The notes: generated by a model not told the origin, from the sequence alone. A stretch of 64,000 bases of DNA from Metabacillus endolithicus (GCF_023078335.1 NZ_CP095550.1:3268001-3332000), one strand, 5' to 3'; counted from the stretch's first letter, positions 44,667 through 52,949 are shown. Numbers and translations are program-made.

Positions 44667-45048
44667 ATGAATATCTTAAGTATATGTGTGTTAATAAGTA
44701 TCATGTATTTCTTATTATTTAGGTATTATCCTATTTATGGACTACATGATATTGATAGGAAAGATATTGAGATAAATAATCAATTTGTGATAGATATAAG
44801 GGATTATACCGAAGCCTACAAGGATCCGCTAGGTTCAGGAATAAATATTCCTATTGCACATCTTAAAAGATACTATAGTGAAATTCCTAAGAAAGACTTA
44901 GTAGTCGTTGCCTCAAATTGCATGGAAAGAAATGTTGGGGTTCGAATCCTTCGTAAGAAGGAACTTTAAGGTTATTGGCTATACAATTCCTTCCCAAAAG
45001 AAAACAATAATAAAGGGAAAACAAATAAGCAAAGAAAGGTATTGTTAA
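44667..45048 (+). pseudogene. Membrane-anchored rhodanese-like protein, frameshifted
   Basis: An N-terminal helix (ILSICVLISIMYFLLFRY) followed by a rhodanese-like domain similar in layout to the gene at 46211. Family features VIDIRDYTEAY and INIPIAHLKRYY are present, and the Cys in VVASNCMERNVG sits near the active-loop position but in a divergent loop. The frame stops at 44969 after LRKKEL. Removing one G at 44960-44961 continues it as NFKVIGYTIPSQKK to a stop at 45046-45048, just before cstR. So it is either truncated by one base or wrongly read. Confidence 0.65.
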
Positions 45049-45062
45049 ATGGGGGTTAGAAT

Positions 45063-45326
45063 ATGGAGTATAATGATCAAATGAAAAATAGAGTAAAGCG
45101 AATTGAGGGACAACTTAGAGGTATTTTAAGAATGATGGAAGAAGGAAAAGATTGTAAGGAAGTTATTACGCAGTTGTCTGCAGCAAGAACGGCAATTGAT
45201 CGAACAATAGGCGTAGTTGTTAGTTCAAATTTAGTAGAATGTGTTCGAAACGCTGAAGAAACTGGAGAACACAGTACAGAGGAATTAGTGAAAGAAGCAG
45301 TAAATCTACTGGTTAAAAGTCGATAA
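45063..45326 (+). CDS. cstR: CsoR-family persulfide-sensing repressor CstR (YrkD-type)
   Basis: An 87-residue DUF156 helical repressor. Cys in GKDCKEVI and Cys in NLVECVRN correspond to the two sensor cysteines. The His that copper-sensing CsoR has three residues before the second Cys is Asn here, so copper sensing is unlikely and persulfide sensing (CstR) is indicated. It would leave DNA when the cysteines form a di- or trisulfide bridge. It is placed among its likely targets; five matching operators occur between 44.6 and 47.5 kb. The first yrk cluster has no repressor of its own. Confidence 0.9.
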   Translation: MEYNDQMKNRVKRIEGQLRGILRMMEEGKDCKEVITQLSAARTAIDRTIGVVVSSNLVECVRNAEETGEHSTEELVKEAVNLLVKSR

Positions 45327-45333
45327 ATAATGG

Positions 45334-45377
45334 TTGACACCCACTTTTATTTATACTAATATATACCCGTAGGGGTA
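45334..45377 (+). promoter_or_regulatory. Promoter with CstR-like operator over the start site (site B)
   Basis: TTGACA (45334-45339), 17 bases, TAATAT (45357-45362), then TACCC-GTA-GGGGTA (45364-45377) right after the -10. It controls the tusA gene at 45408. Confidence 0.8.
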
Positions 45378-45407
45378 ATGGTAATTAAAAATTAGGAGGA
45401 TTAATCA

Positions 45408-45635
45408 ATGAATATAGATAAAGTATTAGATGCAAAAGGTTTAGCATGTCCAATGCCAATCGTAAAAACAAAAAAGGCAATGAATGAGTTAGAATCTGGT
45501 CAAATATTAGAGATTCATGTTACAGATAAAGGTGCAAAAAATGATTTAAATGCTTGGGCTAAGTCTGGTGGTCATGAGTTTTTAAAGCATGTAGAAGAGG
45601 ATCAATACTTAAAATTTTGGATTAAAAAAGGATAA
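45408..45635 (+). CDS. yrkI: TusA-family sulfur carrier (YrkI-type), copy 2
   Basis: A 75-residue TusA protein, with persulfide Cys in AKGLACPMPIVKTKK and VTDKGAKNDLNAW. It is very similar to copy 1 at 43239. Here it follows cstR rather than yrkH, so the gene order was rearranged after duplication. Strong GGAGG. It has its own CstR-type promoter directly upstream. Confidence 0.92.
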   Translation: MNIDKVLDAKGLACPMPIVKTKKAMNELESGQILEIHVTDKGAKNDLNAWAKSGGHEFLKHVEEDQYLKFWIKKG

Positions 45636-45654
45636 AAAAATTTAAAGAATTATA

Positions 45655-45668
45655 TACCCATAGGGGTA
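45655..45668 (+). promoter_or_regulatory. CstR-like operator before dsrE copy 2 (site C)
   Basis: TATATACCCATAGGGGTA: arms TACCC and GGGTA match sites A and B. It lies in the 47-bp gap between tusA and the dsrE-like gene; no clear separate -35/-10 is seen. Confidence 0.7.
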
Positions 45669-45682
45669 GAGGGGGAACTACT

Positions 45683-46162
45683 GTGACAGAAAAGAAAAAA
45701 ACAACGATCGTATTATTCAGTGGAGATTATGACAAAGCAATGGCCGCTTATATTATTGCGAATGGTGCAGCTGCTTATGATCATGAAGTAACAATTTTTC
45801 ATACATTTTGGGGGTTAAATGCCCTTCGTAAAGATGAAACTATCCAAGTGAAGAAAAGTTTTATGGAAAAGATGTTTGGCAAAATGATGCCTAGAGGCGC
45901 AGAAAAAATGGGATTGTCTAAAATGAATTTTGCTGGCTTCGGCCCAAAAATGATCAAAGATGTTATGAAGAAGCACAATGCATTGCCTCTTTCAAATTTA
46001 ATTGAAATGGCACAAGAACAAGATGTGAAACTAGTAGCATGTACGATGACAATGGATTTGCTCGGTCTTAAAGAAGAAGAACTATTAGACAAGATTGATT
46101 ATGCAGGTGTTGCAGCATATCTAGCAGATGCAGAGAACGGAAATGTAAATCTATTCATCTAA
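45683..46162 (+). CDS. yrkE: DsrE-like sulfur carrier (YrkE-type), copy 2
   Basis: A 159-residue DsrE-family protein starting at a GTG after GAGGGGG. Conserved Cys in LVACTMTMDLLGL. Between the nucleotide-like fold halves it has a basic Met-rich insert (MEKMFGKMMPRGAEKMG) missing from copy 1. Probably a persulfide relay protein with a different partner surface. It is preceded by a CstR-like operator and followed by a small hairpin and a rhodanese gene. Confidence 0.87.
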   Translation: MTEKKKTTIVLFSGDYDKAMAAYIIANGAAAYDHEVTIFHTFWGLNALRKDETIQVKKSFMEKMFGKMMPRGAEKMGLSKMNFAGFGPKMIKDVMKKHNALPLSNLIEMAQEQDVKLVACTMTMDLLGLKEEELLDKIDYAGVAAYLADAENGNVNLFI

Positions 46163-46168
46163 GTTAAT

Positions 46169-46184
46169 AGGGGAATACTCCCCT
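46169..46184 (+). other. GC-rich hairpin between dsrE-2 and rhodanese gene
   Basis: AGGGG-AATACT-CCCCT. The arms are the reverse order of the CstR operator (G-run first). It could be a weak terminator, processing hairpin or variant operator. Confidence 0.35.
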
Positions 46185-46210
46185 AAGTATGTATGTAGGG
46201 AGGAAATTCA

Positions 46211-46573
46211 ATGGAATACATGAACTATATCGTTATGGCTCTTTTCGTATTTTTTATCCTGAACAGGATCATCCCTGCTAAAGGGGTAAGACATATCTCA
46301 ACGGTTGAATTAAAGAATGAATTAAAAGATAAAAATAAGCAGTTTGTTGATGTGAGAACACCTGGTGAATTTTCTGGGAATCGCATTAAAGAATTTAAAA
46401 ATATCCCTCTTCATGAACTCAGTCAAAAAGCCGAGAATGAATTATCTAAAGACAAAGAAGTTATTGTGATTTGTCAAAGTGGTATGCGAAGTCAAAAGGC
46501 TAGTAAAACGTTGAAAAAATTAGGATTCACCAATGTAACAAATGTAAAAGGCGGTATGAGTGCTTGGAGATAA
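46211..46573 (+). CDS. Membrane-anchored single-domain rhodanese
   Basis: A 120-residue sulfurtransferase with an N-terminal helix (YIVMALFVFFILNRII) and a rhodanese domain whose active loop is VICQSGMRSQKA. It should hold a persulfide on that Cys at the inner membrane face. It is 15 bp upstream of a soluble rhodanese, so the two are co-expressed. It is related in layout to the damaged gene at 44667. Good GGGAGG. Confidence 0.88.
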   Translation: MEYMNYIVMALFVFFILNRIIPAKGVRHISTVELKNELKDKNKQFVDVRTPGEFSGNRIKEFKNIPLHELSQKAENELSKDKEVIVICQSGMRSQKASKTLKKLGFTNVTNVKGGMSAWR

Positions 46574-46588
46574 AAGGAGGCTACTAAA

Positions 46589-46885
46589 ATGAAACAATTT
46601 ACGGCAAAAGAAGTAGAAATCATGTTAACTCAAGGTCAAAGTGTGAACATCATTGACGTGAGAGAAGTGGAAGAGGTGGAAGCTGGTAAGATTCCTGGTT
46701 CTATTCATATTCCATTAGGGTTATTGGAATTTCGTATGAATGAACTGGATAAGTCAAAAGAGTATATATTGGTTTGTCGATCAGGTGGTAGAAGTGGTCG
46801 TGCATATCAGTTCTTAGAAAACCAAGGATTTAATGTGACTAATATGACCGGTGGAATGCTTGACTGGGAAGGCGAGACAAACTAA
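46589..46885 (+). CDS. Soluble single-domain rhodanese
   Basis: A 98-residue rhodanese (GlpE/PspE type) with active loop LVCRSGGRSGRA and CH2A-like IIDVREVEEVEAGKIPGS. It probably donates or accepts sulfane sulfur within this persulfide cluster. AAAAGGAGG precedes the ATG. It has no counterpart in cluster 1, so cluster 2 is the more elaborate copy with four rhodanese domains plus those in YrkF and YrkH. Confidence 0.9.
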   Translation: MKQFTAKEVEIMLTQGQSVNIIDVREVEEVEAGKIPGSIHIPLGLLEFRMNELDKSKEYILVCRSGGRSGRAYQFLENQGFNVTNMTGGMLDWEGETN

Positions 46886-46903
46886 TTTTTTTATATAAAA
46901 ATA

Positions 46904-46917
46904 TACCCCATTGGGTA
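46904..46917 (+). promoter_or_regulatory. CstR-like operator before yrkF copy 2 (site D)
   Basis: ATATACCCC-ATT-GGGTA: TACCC/GGGTA arms as in the other sites, ending just before the AAAGGAG of yrkF-2. Confidence 0.7.
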
Positions 46918-46934
46918 AAAGGAGAATTTTCTAT

Positions 46935-47510
46935 ATGAATTCATTAAGAACAGATTTATTTGTGGATGCAAAAGGGTTAGCATGTCCAATGCCAATAGTA
47001 AGAACAAAAAAAGCAATGAATGAAATCGAAGCGGGGCAGGTTTTAGAGGTTCAAGCTACAGATAAAGGATCAAAGGCTGATATCCAAGCATGGGCAAAAA
47101 GTTCTGGTCATCAATATCTTGGTACGCTGGAAGAAGGGGATGTTCTTAAACATTACCTACGTAAATCTTCAAATGACGATACGATAGAAAAAAAACATCC
47201 ACATGTAACAAGTAATGAAGAACTAGAGAAAAAGCTAGAAGCAAGAGAAAACATTGTTGTGCTAGATGTAAGAGAATCAGCTGAACATGCATTTAACCAT
47301 ATTCCAAACGCAATCTCTATTCCGTTAGGTGAATTGGAAGACCGTGTAAGCGAATTGGATCAACATGATGAAATCTATGTTGTGTGTCGTACTGGAAGCC
47401 GCAGTGATCTCGCATCTCAAAAATTAGCTAGTAAAGGTTTCGTTAAGGTTAATAATGTAGTGCCTGGTATGAGTGAATGGTCTGGGGTTACTTCCACCTT
47501 AACTCAGTAA
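46935..47510 (+). CDS. yrkF: TusA-rhodanese fusion sulfurtransferase (YrkF-type), copy 2
   Basis: A 191-residue fusion like copy 1: TusA domain with Cys in AKGLACPMPIVRTKK, then rhodanese with loop VVCRTGSRSDL. The segment LEEGDVLKHYLRK joining the domains is also shared, so the copies are recent enough to align along their length. The frame opens at a TTG at 46911 inside the operator; the ATG at 46935, ten bases after AAAGGAG, is the true start. Confidence 0.9.
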   Translation: MNSLRTDLFVDAKGLACPMPIVRTKKAMNEIEAGQVLEVQATDKGSKADIQAWAKSSGHQYLGTLEEGDVLKHYLRKSSNDDTIEKKHPHVTSNEELEKKLEARENIVVLDVRESAEHAFNHIPNAISIPLGELEDRVSELDQHDEIYVVCRTGSRSDLASQKLASKGFVKVNNVVPGMSEWSGVTSTLTQ

Positions 47511-47533
47511 TAATATTTTTTTGAAATTCAATA

Positions 47534-47547
47534 TACCATAGGGGGTA
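47534..47547 (+). promoter_or_regulatory. CstR-like operator overlapping the yrkH-2 ribosome site (site E)
   Basis: ATATACC-ATA-GGGGGTA. The G-run of the right arm is also the only Shine-Dalgarno candidate for the ATG at 47554, so operator and ribosome site coincide. Confidence 0.65.
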
Positions 47548-47553
47548 ATGTAG

Positions 47554-48681
47554 ATGGCAGTTAAAGCGATGACTTCAAAAGAAGTAACAAAAAAGATTTT
47601 TAATAAAGAGGCATTATTTATTCTTGATGTTCGTAATGAAGGTGACTTTCAAGATTGGAAGATTGAAGGAGAAAACTTTAATTATCTAAACATTCCATAT
47701 TTCGATTTACTAGATGGTGTTGAAGGAATTTTAGAAAGTTTACCTTCTGGTAAAGAAGTGGTAGTTGTGTGTGCGAAAGAAGGCTCTTCCGTTATGGTAG
47801 CAGAAATGCTTTCAGAAGAGGGGCTCGATGTTTCTTACTTAGAAGGCGGTATGAAGGCTTGGAGCGAACACTTAGAGCCAGTGAAAATTGGAAACCTAAA
47901 AGATGGCGGCGAAATCTATCAGTTTGTTCGTATTGGAAAAGGCTGTTTATCATATATGGTTGTTTCAGATGGAGAAGCGGCAATCATTGATGCAACTCGT
48001 ATGACTTCTACCTATCTGAACTTTGCAAAAGAAATGAATGCAACAATTACTCATGTATTTGACACTCATCTTCATGCGGATCACATTTCAGGTGGTCGAG
48101 TCATTGCGGAGAATACTGGTGCAACATACTGGTTGCCACCAAAGGATGCAACAGAGGTAACTTTCAAATATAGTCCGCTAGAAGGTGGCAATACAATGAC
48201 AATCGGAAACACAGCTATTGATATTCATGCAATATATTCACCAGGGCACACAATTGGCTCAACATCATTTGTTGTTGACTCATCATACTTGTTATCAGGA
48301 GATATTCTCTTTATTGATTCCATTGGAAGACCAGATTTAGCAGGGATGGCTGAAGATTGGGTAGCAGATTTAAGAGAGAGTTTATATTCACGCTATCGTG
48401 AACTCTCAGAGGAGTTAATTGTTTTACCAGCTCATTTTATGATCATTGATGAGTTAAATGAAGATGGAAGTGTATCAGAAAAATTAGGAACTTTATTTGC
48501 GGAAAATCATGGTTTAAACATTGAAGATGAAAATGAGTTTAGGAAGCTAGTAACAGAGAACTTACCGCCACAACCAAATGCATATCAAGAAATCCGTGAA
48601 ACAAATATGGGGAAGATCACTCCAGATGAAGAAAAACAACGTGAAATGGAAATTGGACCTAACCGTTGTGCGGTTCGTTAA
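47554..48681 (+). CDS. yrkH: Rhodanese-persulfide dioxygenase fusion (YrkH-type), copy 2
   Basis: A 375-residue enzyme parallel to copy 1: rhodanese with Cys73 in VVCAKEGSS, and persulfide dioxygenase with [36 protein letters not shown] and LPAHFMI. The glycine pair of the rhodanese loop is altered (KEG versus KGG). The C-terminal third, ending GPNRCAVR, is almost the same in both. It should oxidise low-molecular persulfides to sulfite. Followed by a terminator-like hairpin before yrkJ. Confidence 0.9.
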   Translation: MAVKAMTSKEVTKKIFNKEALFILDVRNEGDFQDWKIEGENFNYLNIPYFDLLDGVEGILESLPSGKEVVVVCAKEGSSVMVAEMLSEEGLDVSYLEGGMKAWSEHLEPVKIGNLKDGGEIYQFVRIGKGCLSYMVVSDGEAAIIDATRMTSTYLNFAKEMNATITHVFDTHLHADHISGGRVIAENTGATYWLPPKDATEVTFKYSPLEGGNTMTIGNTAIDIHAIYSPGHTIGSTSFVVDSSYLLSGDILFIDSIGRPDLAGMAEDWVADLRESLYSRYRELSEELIVLPAHFMIIDELNEDGSVSEKLGTLFAENHGLNIEDENEFRKLVTENLPPQPNAYQEIRETNMGKITPDEEKQREMEIGPNRCAVR

Positions 48682-48693
48682 AGGCCTAAACAT

Positions 48694-48724
48694 AAAGGGA
48701 ACCTAATGGAAGGTTCCCTTTTCT
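48694..48724 (+). terminator. Terminator or attenuator between yrkH-2 and yrkJ-2
   Basis: AAAGGGAACCT pairs with AGGTTCCCTTT, followed by TCT. The short T tract suggests partial termination before the exporter gene. Confidence 0.7.
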
Positions 48725-48742
48725 AAATGGGAGGTAACAAAC

Positions 48743-49519
48743 ATGGATATGGCTTTTATTATAACGATCTTTTTAATCGGTTTTGTAGGCTCTTATATTT
48801 CAGGTATGCTAGGAATTGGTGGTTCTATTATTAAATATCCAATGCTATTATACATCCCACCTTTATTTGGGTTAGCAGCATTTAGTGCTCATGAAGTGTC
48901 AGGTATTAGTGCTGTCCAGGTATTTTTTGCGACAATCGGTGGTGTTTGGGCATATCGAAAAGGTGGATATTTAAATAGAACACTTATTACTTATATGGGA
49001 GCCAGTATATTAATAGGTAGCTTCATCGGTGGTTATGGTTCTAAATTAATGTCTGAAGGAGGCATTAATCTGATTTATGGAATATTAGCTTTAGTTGCTG
49101 CAGTGATGATGTTTATTCCTAAAAAGGGAATTGACGATATACCACTAGATCAAGTGAAATTTAACAAGTGGCTCTCAGCTATCCTAGCCTTAATCGTAGG
49201 GTTAGGGGCAGGAATCGTAGGTGCAGCAGGAGCATTTTTGCTCGTGCCAATTATGTTAGTTGTATTAAAAATTCCAACTCGTATGACAATTGCTTCATCC
49301 CTAGCTATTACATTTATTTCTTCTATTGGTGCAACTGTAGGAAAAATAACTACTGGGCAAGTTGATTACGGTCCAGCAGCAATTATGGTTATAGCTAGTT
49401 TGATTGCATCACCACTAGGAGCAATCGCAGGTAAGAAGGTAAATACAAAAGTTTTACAAGTAATTCTGGCATTATTAATCTTTGCAACTGCTATTAAAAT
49501 TTGGATGGATATTATTTAA
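48743..49519 (+). CDS. yrkJ: TauE/SafE-family sulfite/sulfur exporter (YrkJ-type), copy 2
   Basis: A 258-residue eight-helix membrane protein nearly collinear with copy 1; [18 protein letters not shown] and [17 protein letters not shown] mark the two halves. It is expected to remove sulfite or a related product of YrkH. GGGAGG nine bases before the ATG. A T-rich terminator closes cluster 2. Confidence 0.88.
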   Translation: MDMAFIITIFLIGFVGSYISGMLGIGGSIIKYPMLLYIPPLFGLAAFSAHEVSGISAVQVFFATIGGVWAYRKGGYLNRTLITYMGASILIGSFIGGYGSKLMSEGGINLIYGILALVAAVMMFIPKKGIDDIPLDQVKFNKWLSAILALIVGLGAGIVGAAGAFLLVPIMLVVLKIPTRMTIASSLAITFISSIGATVGKITTGQVDYGPAAIMVIASLIASPLGAIAGKKVNTKVLQVILALLIFATAIKIWMDII

Positions 49520-49541
49520 AAGATATATAGATTATGAAGCG

Positions 49542-49577
49542 ATACGGTTCAAAGGGATATTGAACCGTATTTTTTAG
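49542..49577 (+). terminator. Terminator of yrk cluster 2
   Basis: ATACGGTTCA pairs with TGAACCGTAT, followed by T6. Confidence 0.88.
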
Positions 49578-49615
49578 ATTCAGTTGTGTAATATAAAATA
49601 AACAAAGTTTTTTCA

Positions 49616-49644
49616 TTGAACATATAAGCGAATTATTATATATT
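49616..49644 (+). promoter_or_regulatory. Promoter of arsR-arsB-arsC
   Basis: TTGAAC (49616-49621), 17 bases, TATATT (49639-49644), 33 bp before the arsR start. The AT-rich segment around it (CATATAAGCG, TATTGATATACGG) may hold the ArsR site, but no clear palindrome is visible. Confidence 0.6.
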
Positions 49645-49677
49645 GATATACGGATGAAGTTTAGGGGGGAATGTTTG

Positions 49678-50019
49678 TTGGAAAGTACAATTGAACTAGA
49701 GAAAACAGCATCAATTCTGAAACTACTGGGTGATAAAACACGATTAACAATGGTGAAAATGTTAGATTCAAATGATTGCTGTGTTTGTGAGTTTGTGGCT
49801 ATTTTTAACACTAGTCAGCCAGCTATTAGTCAGCACCTACGAAAATTGAAAGATGCAAACATTGTGAAAGAGTCGAGAAGAGGTCAGTGGATTATATATT
49901 CTTTGAATAAAGATAGTGACTATTATCCAGTCATTCAAAGCCTGCTTCAACACCTTCCAAATCAAGATTATCGTATTAAAGAATTAGAAGAACAAGGACT
50001 ACGCATCACATGTGAATGA
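49678..50019 (+). CDS. arsR: ArsR-family repressor, copy 1
   Basis: A roughly 113-residue winged-helix repressor. The metal site CCVCEF at the start of the recognition region is the typical As(III)-binding Cys motif, and the HTH is NTSQPAISQHLRKL. It should repress arsB-arsC until arsenite binds. The frame opens at 49654; the TTG at 49678 after AGGGGGG fits homologue starts better. It is not closely related to the second ArsR at 52291. Fourteen bases separate it from arsB. Confidence 0.88.
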   Translation: MESTIELEKTASILKLLGDKTRLTMVKMLDSNDCCVCEFVAIFNTSQPAISQHLRKLKDANIVKESRRGQWIIYSLNKDSDYYPVIQSLLQHLPNQDYRIKELEEQGLRITCE

Positions 50020-50033
50020 ATGGAGGGTAACGA

Positions 50034-51332
50034 ATGACATCAGTATTTTTTGCATCCCTTATCTTTTTGATCACACTTACTCTGGTTATATGGCAGCCGA
50101 AAGGACTATCTATTGGTTGGTCTGCATGCGGTGGTGCTGTTTTAGCACTACTTGTGGGTGTTGTAGATTTTAAAGATGTGTTGGATGTTACATCTATTGT
50201 CTGGAACGCAACTTTAGCGTTTATTGCTATTATCATTATTTCTCTTATTTTAGATGAAATTGGTTTCTTTGAGTGGGCAGCTTTACATATGGCAAGAGCA
50301 GCTCGTGGAAACGGGGTAAAGATGTTTATTTATGTAAGTATTTTAGGGGCAATTGTTGCAGCTTTTTTCGCGAACGATGGAGCTGCCTTAATTTTGACAC
50401 CAATTGTTCTTGCGATGGTCAGAAATTTAAACTTTAGTGAAAAAATGGTCTTTCCATTTATCATTGCTAGTGGATTTATTGCAGATACAACATCGCTTCC
50501 GTTAGTTGTTAGTAATTTAGTAAACATTGTATCAGCAGACTTTTTCGGAATTGGATTTGTTGAATTTGCATCTCGAATGATTATTCCTAACTTTTTCTCA
50601 TTAGGTGCAAGTATTTTCGTTTTATTTCTTTTCTTCCGGAACAGTATTCCGAGAGACTATGACCTATCACAATTGAAAAAACCTGTAGATGCCATTCGAG
50701 ATGAACAAATGTTCAAGTTATCTTGGATTGTGTTGGGGATCTTACTCGTTGGATATTTCGCAAGTGAGTTTATTGGAATTCCTGTATCTATTATTGCAGG
50801 CATAATAGCGATTTTCTTTTTACTTATGGCTAAAAGAAGTTCTGCGGTTAACACAAAAACTGTAATAAAAGGTGCCCCGTGGGCAATTGTGTTTTTCTCA
50901 ATTGGTATGTATGTAGTGGTTTATAGTTTGCGAAATGTTGGATTAACCGATGTTCTAGCAGATTTAATTCAAGCAACAGCTGACCAAGGCTTATTTGCTG
51001 CAACAATAGGTATGGGCTTTATTGCTGCGGTCTTATCCTCTATTATGAACAACATGCCTACGGTTATGATTGATGCATTAGCCATTTCAGATACAAATAC
51101 ATCAGGTGTCATAAGAGAAGCACTTATCTATGCTAATGTCATCGGATCTGACTTAGGCCCTAAGATTACGCCGATTGGATCACTTGCTACTTTGTTATGG
51201 TTGCATGTTTTATCTTTAAAAGGTGTGAAAATCTCTTGGGGGACTTACTTTAAAACAGGAATAATCTTAACCATTCCAACATTGTTTATTACACTTGTTG
51301 GCTTATATATCTGGTTACTTATCATCCATTAA
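50034..51332 (+). CDS. arsB: Arsenite efflux permease ArsB
   Basis: A 432-residue membrane protein of the ArsB family with about 11-12 helices. Family blocks are [35 protein letters not shown] and the C-terminal [12 protein letters not shown] / [19 protein letters not shown]. It expels arsenite using the proton motive force. It lies between arsR and arsC in the standard order with GGAGGG before the ATG. Length is normal. Confidence 0.94.
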   Translation: MTSVFFASLIFLITLTLVIWQPKGLSIGWSACGGAVLALLVGVVDFKDVLDVTSIVWNATLAFIAIIIISLILDEIGFFEWAALHMARAARGNGVKMFIYVSILGAIVAAFFANDGAALILTPIVLAMVRNLNFSEKMVFPFIIASGFIADTTSLPLVVSNLVNIVSADFFGIGFVEFASRMIIPNFFSLGASIFVLFLFFRNSIPRDYDLSQLKKPVDAIRDEQMFKLSWIVLGILLVGYFASEFIGIPVSIIAGIIAIFFLLMAKRSSAVNTKTVIKGAPWAIVFFSIGMYVVVYSLRNVGLTDVLADLIQATADQGLFAATIGMGFIAAVLSSIMNNMPTVMIDALAISDTNTSGVIREALIYANVIGSDLGPKITPIGSLATLLWLHVLSLKGVKISWGTYFKTGIILTIPTLFITLVGLYIWLLIIH

Positions 51333-51356
51333 TTTACTTGAAAAGGAGCAATTATC

Positions 51357-51776
51357 ATGTCTAAAAAAACAATCTACTTCTTATGTACTGGAAATTCTTG
51401 CAGAAGCCAAATGGCAGAAGGCTGGGCAAAAAAACACTTAGGTGATGAGTGGGAAGTAAAAAGTGCAGGTTTAGAAGCACATGGCTTAAATCCGAATGCT
51501 GTGAAAGCAATGAATGAGGTTGATATTGATATTTCAAATCAAACATCTGATGTGATCGATCCTGAAATCTTAAACAGTGCTGATTTAATTGTTACATTAT
51601 GTGGTCATGCTGCAGATCATTGTCCTGTAACACCTCCACACATTAAACGTGTACATTGGGGATTTGATGACCCAGCAAAGGCGGAGGGAACAGAGGAGGA
51701 GAAATGGGCATTCTTCCAGCGTGTTCGTGATGAAATAGATGAAAGAATTGAGCGATTTTCAAAAACTGGAGAATAA
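51357..51776 (+). CDS. arsC: Thioredoxin-coupled arsenate reductase ArsC
   Basis: A 139-residue low-molecular-weight-phosphatase-like arsenate reductase. The P-loop is [13 protein letters not shown], and the two redox cysteines are in [11 protein letters not shown]. It reduces arsenate to arsenite via a Cys relay regenerated by thioredoxin, giving ArsB its substrate. Last gene of the arsR-arsB-arsC unit, with AAGGAG before the ATG. Confidence 0.95.
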   Translation: MSKKTIYFLCTGNSCRSQMAEGWAKKHLGDEWEVKSAGLEAHGLNPNAVKAMNEVDIDISNQTSDVIDPEILNSADLIVTLCGHAADHCPVTPPHIKRVHWGFDDPAKAEGTEEEKWAFFQRVRDEIDERIERFSKTGE

Positions 51777-51784
51777 TAACAAAG

Positions 51785-51814
51785 AAAAAGCCGTGATATT
51801 CTCGGCTTTTTCTT
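51785..51814. terminator. Bidirectional terminator between the two ars units
   Basis: AAAAAGCCG...CGGCTTTTT, T-rich on both strands; it separates the convergent arsC and arsI. Confidence 0.85.
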
Positions 51815-51822
51815 ATAGCTTA

Positions 51823-52218
51823 TTAACCACAACAAGTATGAATAGTGTCTACTTCAGTATCTTCTTTCGTTAAGAAAAACTCCCATTCGTGTCCATCGGG
51901 ATCAGTGATCCAAAATTTATCTTGCCTTGCATAACAACATGTTGTATCGCTCTCACTCCGCGAGAAAAAACCTTCCTTTTCAAGCCTTTCTTTATGCTTA
52001 TTTAACTCATCTGTACTGAATAGTTGGAACCCAAAATGATTTATATGATTACCCTCAACATGTTCTACTGGTCGTAACGTAAAGTTTAATCCTGGATCTT
52101 TTAATAAAAACTTCACATAATCTTGTTTTACCTTTACAGGTTTTGTTCCAAATAGCTTAGAATAAAAGCCAAGGGAAGCATCTAATTTTGTTACATTTAA
52201 ACCAATATGAATATTCAT
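51823..52218 (-). CDS. arsI: ArsI-type C-As lyase (VOC fold)
   Basis: A 131-residue glyoxalase/VOC protein. HIGLNV at the N terminus, HFGFQ in the middle and EWEFF near the end supply the His-His-Glu iron site. The vicinal Cys pair in TTCCYARQDKFW is the substrate-binding signature of ArsI, which splits the carbon-arsenic bond of trivalent organoarsenicals. The C terminus HTCCG adds another Cys pair. Downstream of arsR-2 with an ArsR-like box between. CadI-type proteins share this fold, so a different substrate is possible. Confidence 0.85.
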   Translation of the reverse strand: MNIHIGLNVTKLDASLGFYSKLFGTKPVKVKQDYVKFLLKDPGLNFTLRPVEHVEGNHINHFGFQLFSTDELNKHKERLEKEGFFSRSESDTTCCYARQDKFWITDPDGHEWEFFLTKEDTEVDTIHTCCG

Positions 52219-52254
52219 TTAAATCCTCCTACAACAAATTAATTTGATTTATTT

Positions 52255-52270
52255 ATCAAAAAAAATTGAT
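52255..52270. promoter_or_regulatory. ArsR-like box between arsR-2 and arsI
   Basis: ATCAA-AAAAAA-TTGAT. It has the same ATCAA/TTGAT arms as the two boxes at the arsR-2 promoter. Confidence 0.55.
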
Positions 52271-52290
52271 TTATAATACAAAAATTTTTA

Positions 52291-52614
52291 TCAGCATGTA
52301 GGTCTGAATAGACAACATAGCTCTGCTGATAAAAGGTGATTCACTTCATCGAGATTGAGTTTGTAAAAATTAAATGTACCTCTTGTGTCTTTTAAGATGA
52401 GGTTAGCATCTAAAAGTATTTTTAAATGATACGACAGCTTTGATTGTGTCATATTTACCATTGGTGCGAGATCATTAACGTTAATTTCACCTTTTTGTGT
52501 AAGAAGGTTCATGATTTGTAGTCTCTTTTTATCTGCAATTGCTTTGAATTTTCCCTCGTACATTTCAAAGATTTTTTCTAAAGAAACATCTTGCAAGTTT
52601 ATTTCTTCTTTCAT
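52291..52614 (-). CDS. arsR: ArsR-family repressor, copy 2
   Basis: A 107-residue repressor of the B. subtilis ArsR type (KFKAIADKKRLQIM, TQSKLSYHLKILLDANLI). Here the usual Cys in the HTH region is absent (GEINVNDLAPMV), and the cysteines are at the C terminus instead (ELCCLFRPTC), so arsenite would be sensed by a C-terminal Cys cluster. It heads an arsR-arsI unit transcribed toward arsC. Its promoter is flanked by two ATCAA/TTGAT boxes. Confidence 0.87.
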   Translation of the reverse strand: MKEEINLQDVSLEKIFEMYEGKFKAIADKKRLQIMNLLTQKGEINVNDLAPMVNMTQSKLSYHLKILLDANLILKDTRGTFNFYKLNLDEVNHLLSAELCCLFRPTC

Positions 52615-52631
52615 GGTAACACCTTTTCTAC

Positions 52632-52705
52632 ATCAATTTTTTTTGATGTTTTAACTATATATCCAAAATTTACATCTGTCAATATTATTAATCAAAAAAA
52701 TTGAT
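52632..52705 (-). promoter_or_regulatory. arsR-2 promoter between two ArsR-like boxes
   Basis: On the minus strand: TTGACA (52682-52677), 17 bases, TATAGT (52659-52654). Boxes ATCAA-n6-TTGAT at 52632-52647 and ATCAA-n5-TTGAT at 52691-52705 flank it on both sides, a classic looping or double-block layout. Confidence 0.78.
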
Positions 52706-52949
52706 ATTAAGATTCTACCCTATATAGTGGATAAGGTTTTTGTAATGGTTCATTGTCAGGACGATTATGCTACTAAACTGAAATTGGTGTTATGGGATCA
52801 ATTAGCATTAAGAGTAGCTTTGTTAGATACATAGAGAATATAAAATGATTTCCTCAAGTTACCTACAATTATTTTTATCTGCCTTGTCTCTGTTTATTAT
52901 GAACATGTTAAAATTAGCATGGAACGTAGAATAAATGGAGGCCAATAAT
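52706..52949. other. 244-bp spacer without clear gene
   Basis: No convincing gene; a 29-codon frame from about 52745 lacks a ribosome site. It must contain the promoter of the following lipoprotein gene, but no strong -35/-10 pair stands out. Confidence 0.4.

Noticed and set aside
46911..46935. Upstream TTG start for yrkF copy 2
   Set aside because: It lies inside the CstR-like operator and has no ribosome site; the ATG at 46935 has AAAGGAG and matches copy 1.
41063..49519. Recent transposition as cause of the yrk duplication
   Set aside because: No transposase, insertion-sequence ends or long direct repeats are visible at the borders, and the copies are diverged and rearranged.
52745..52834. 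Small gene upstream of the PCYCGC lipoprotein
   Set aside because: The 29-codon frame has no ribosome site and no recognisable motif.
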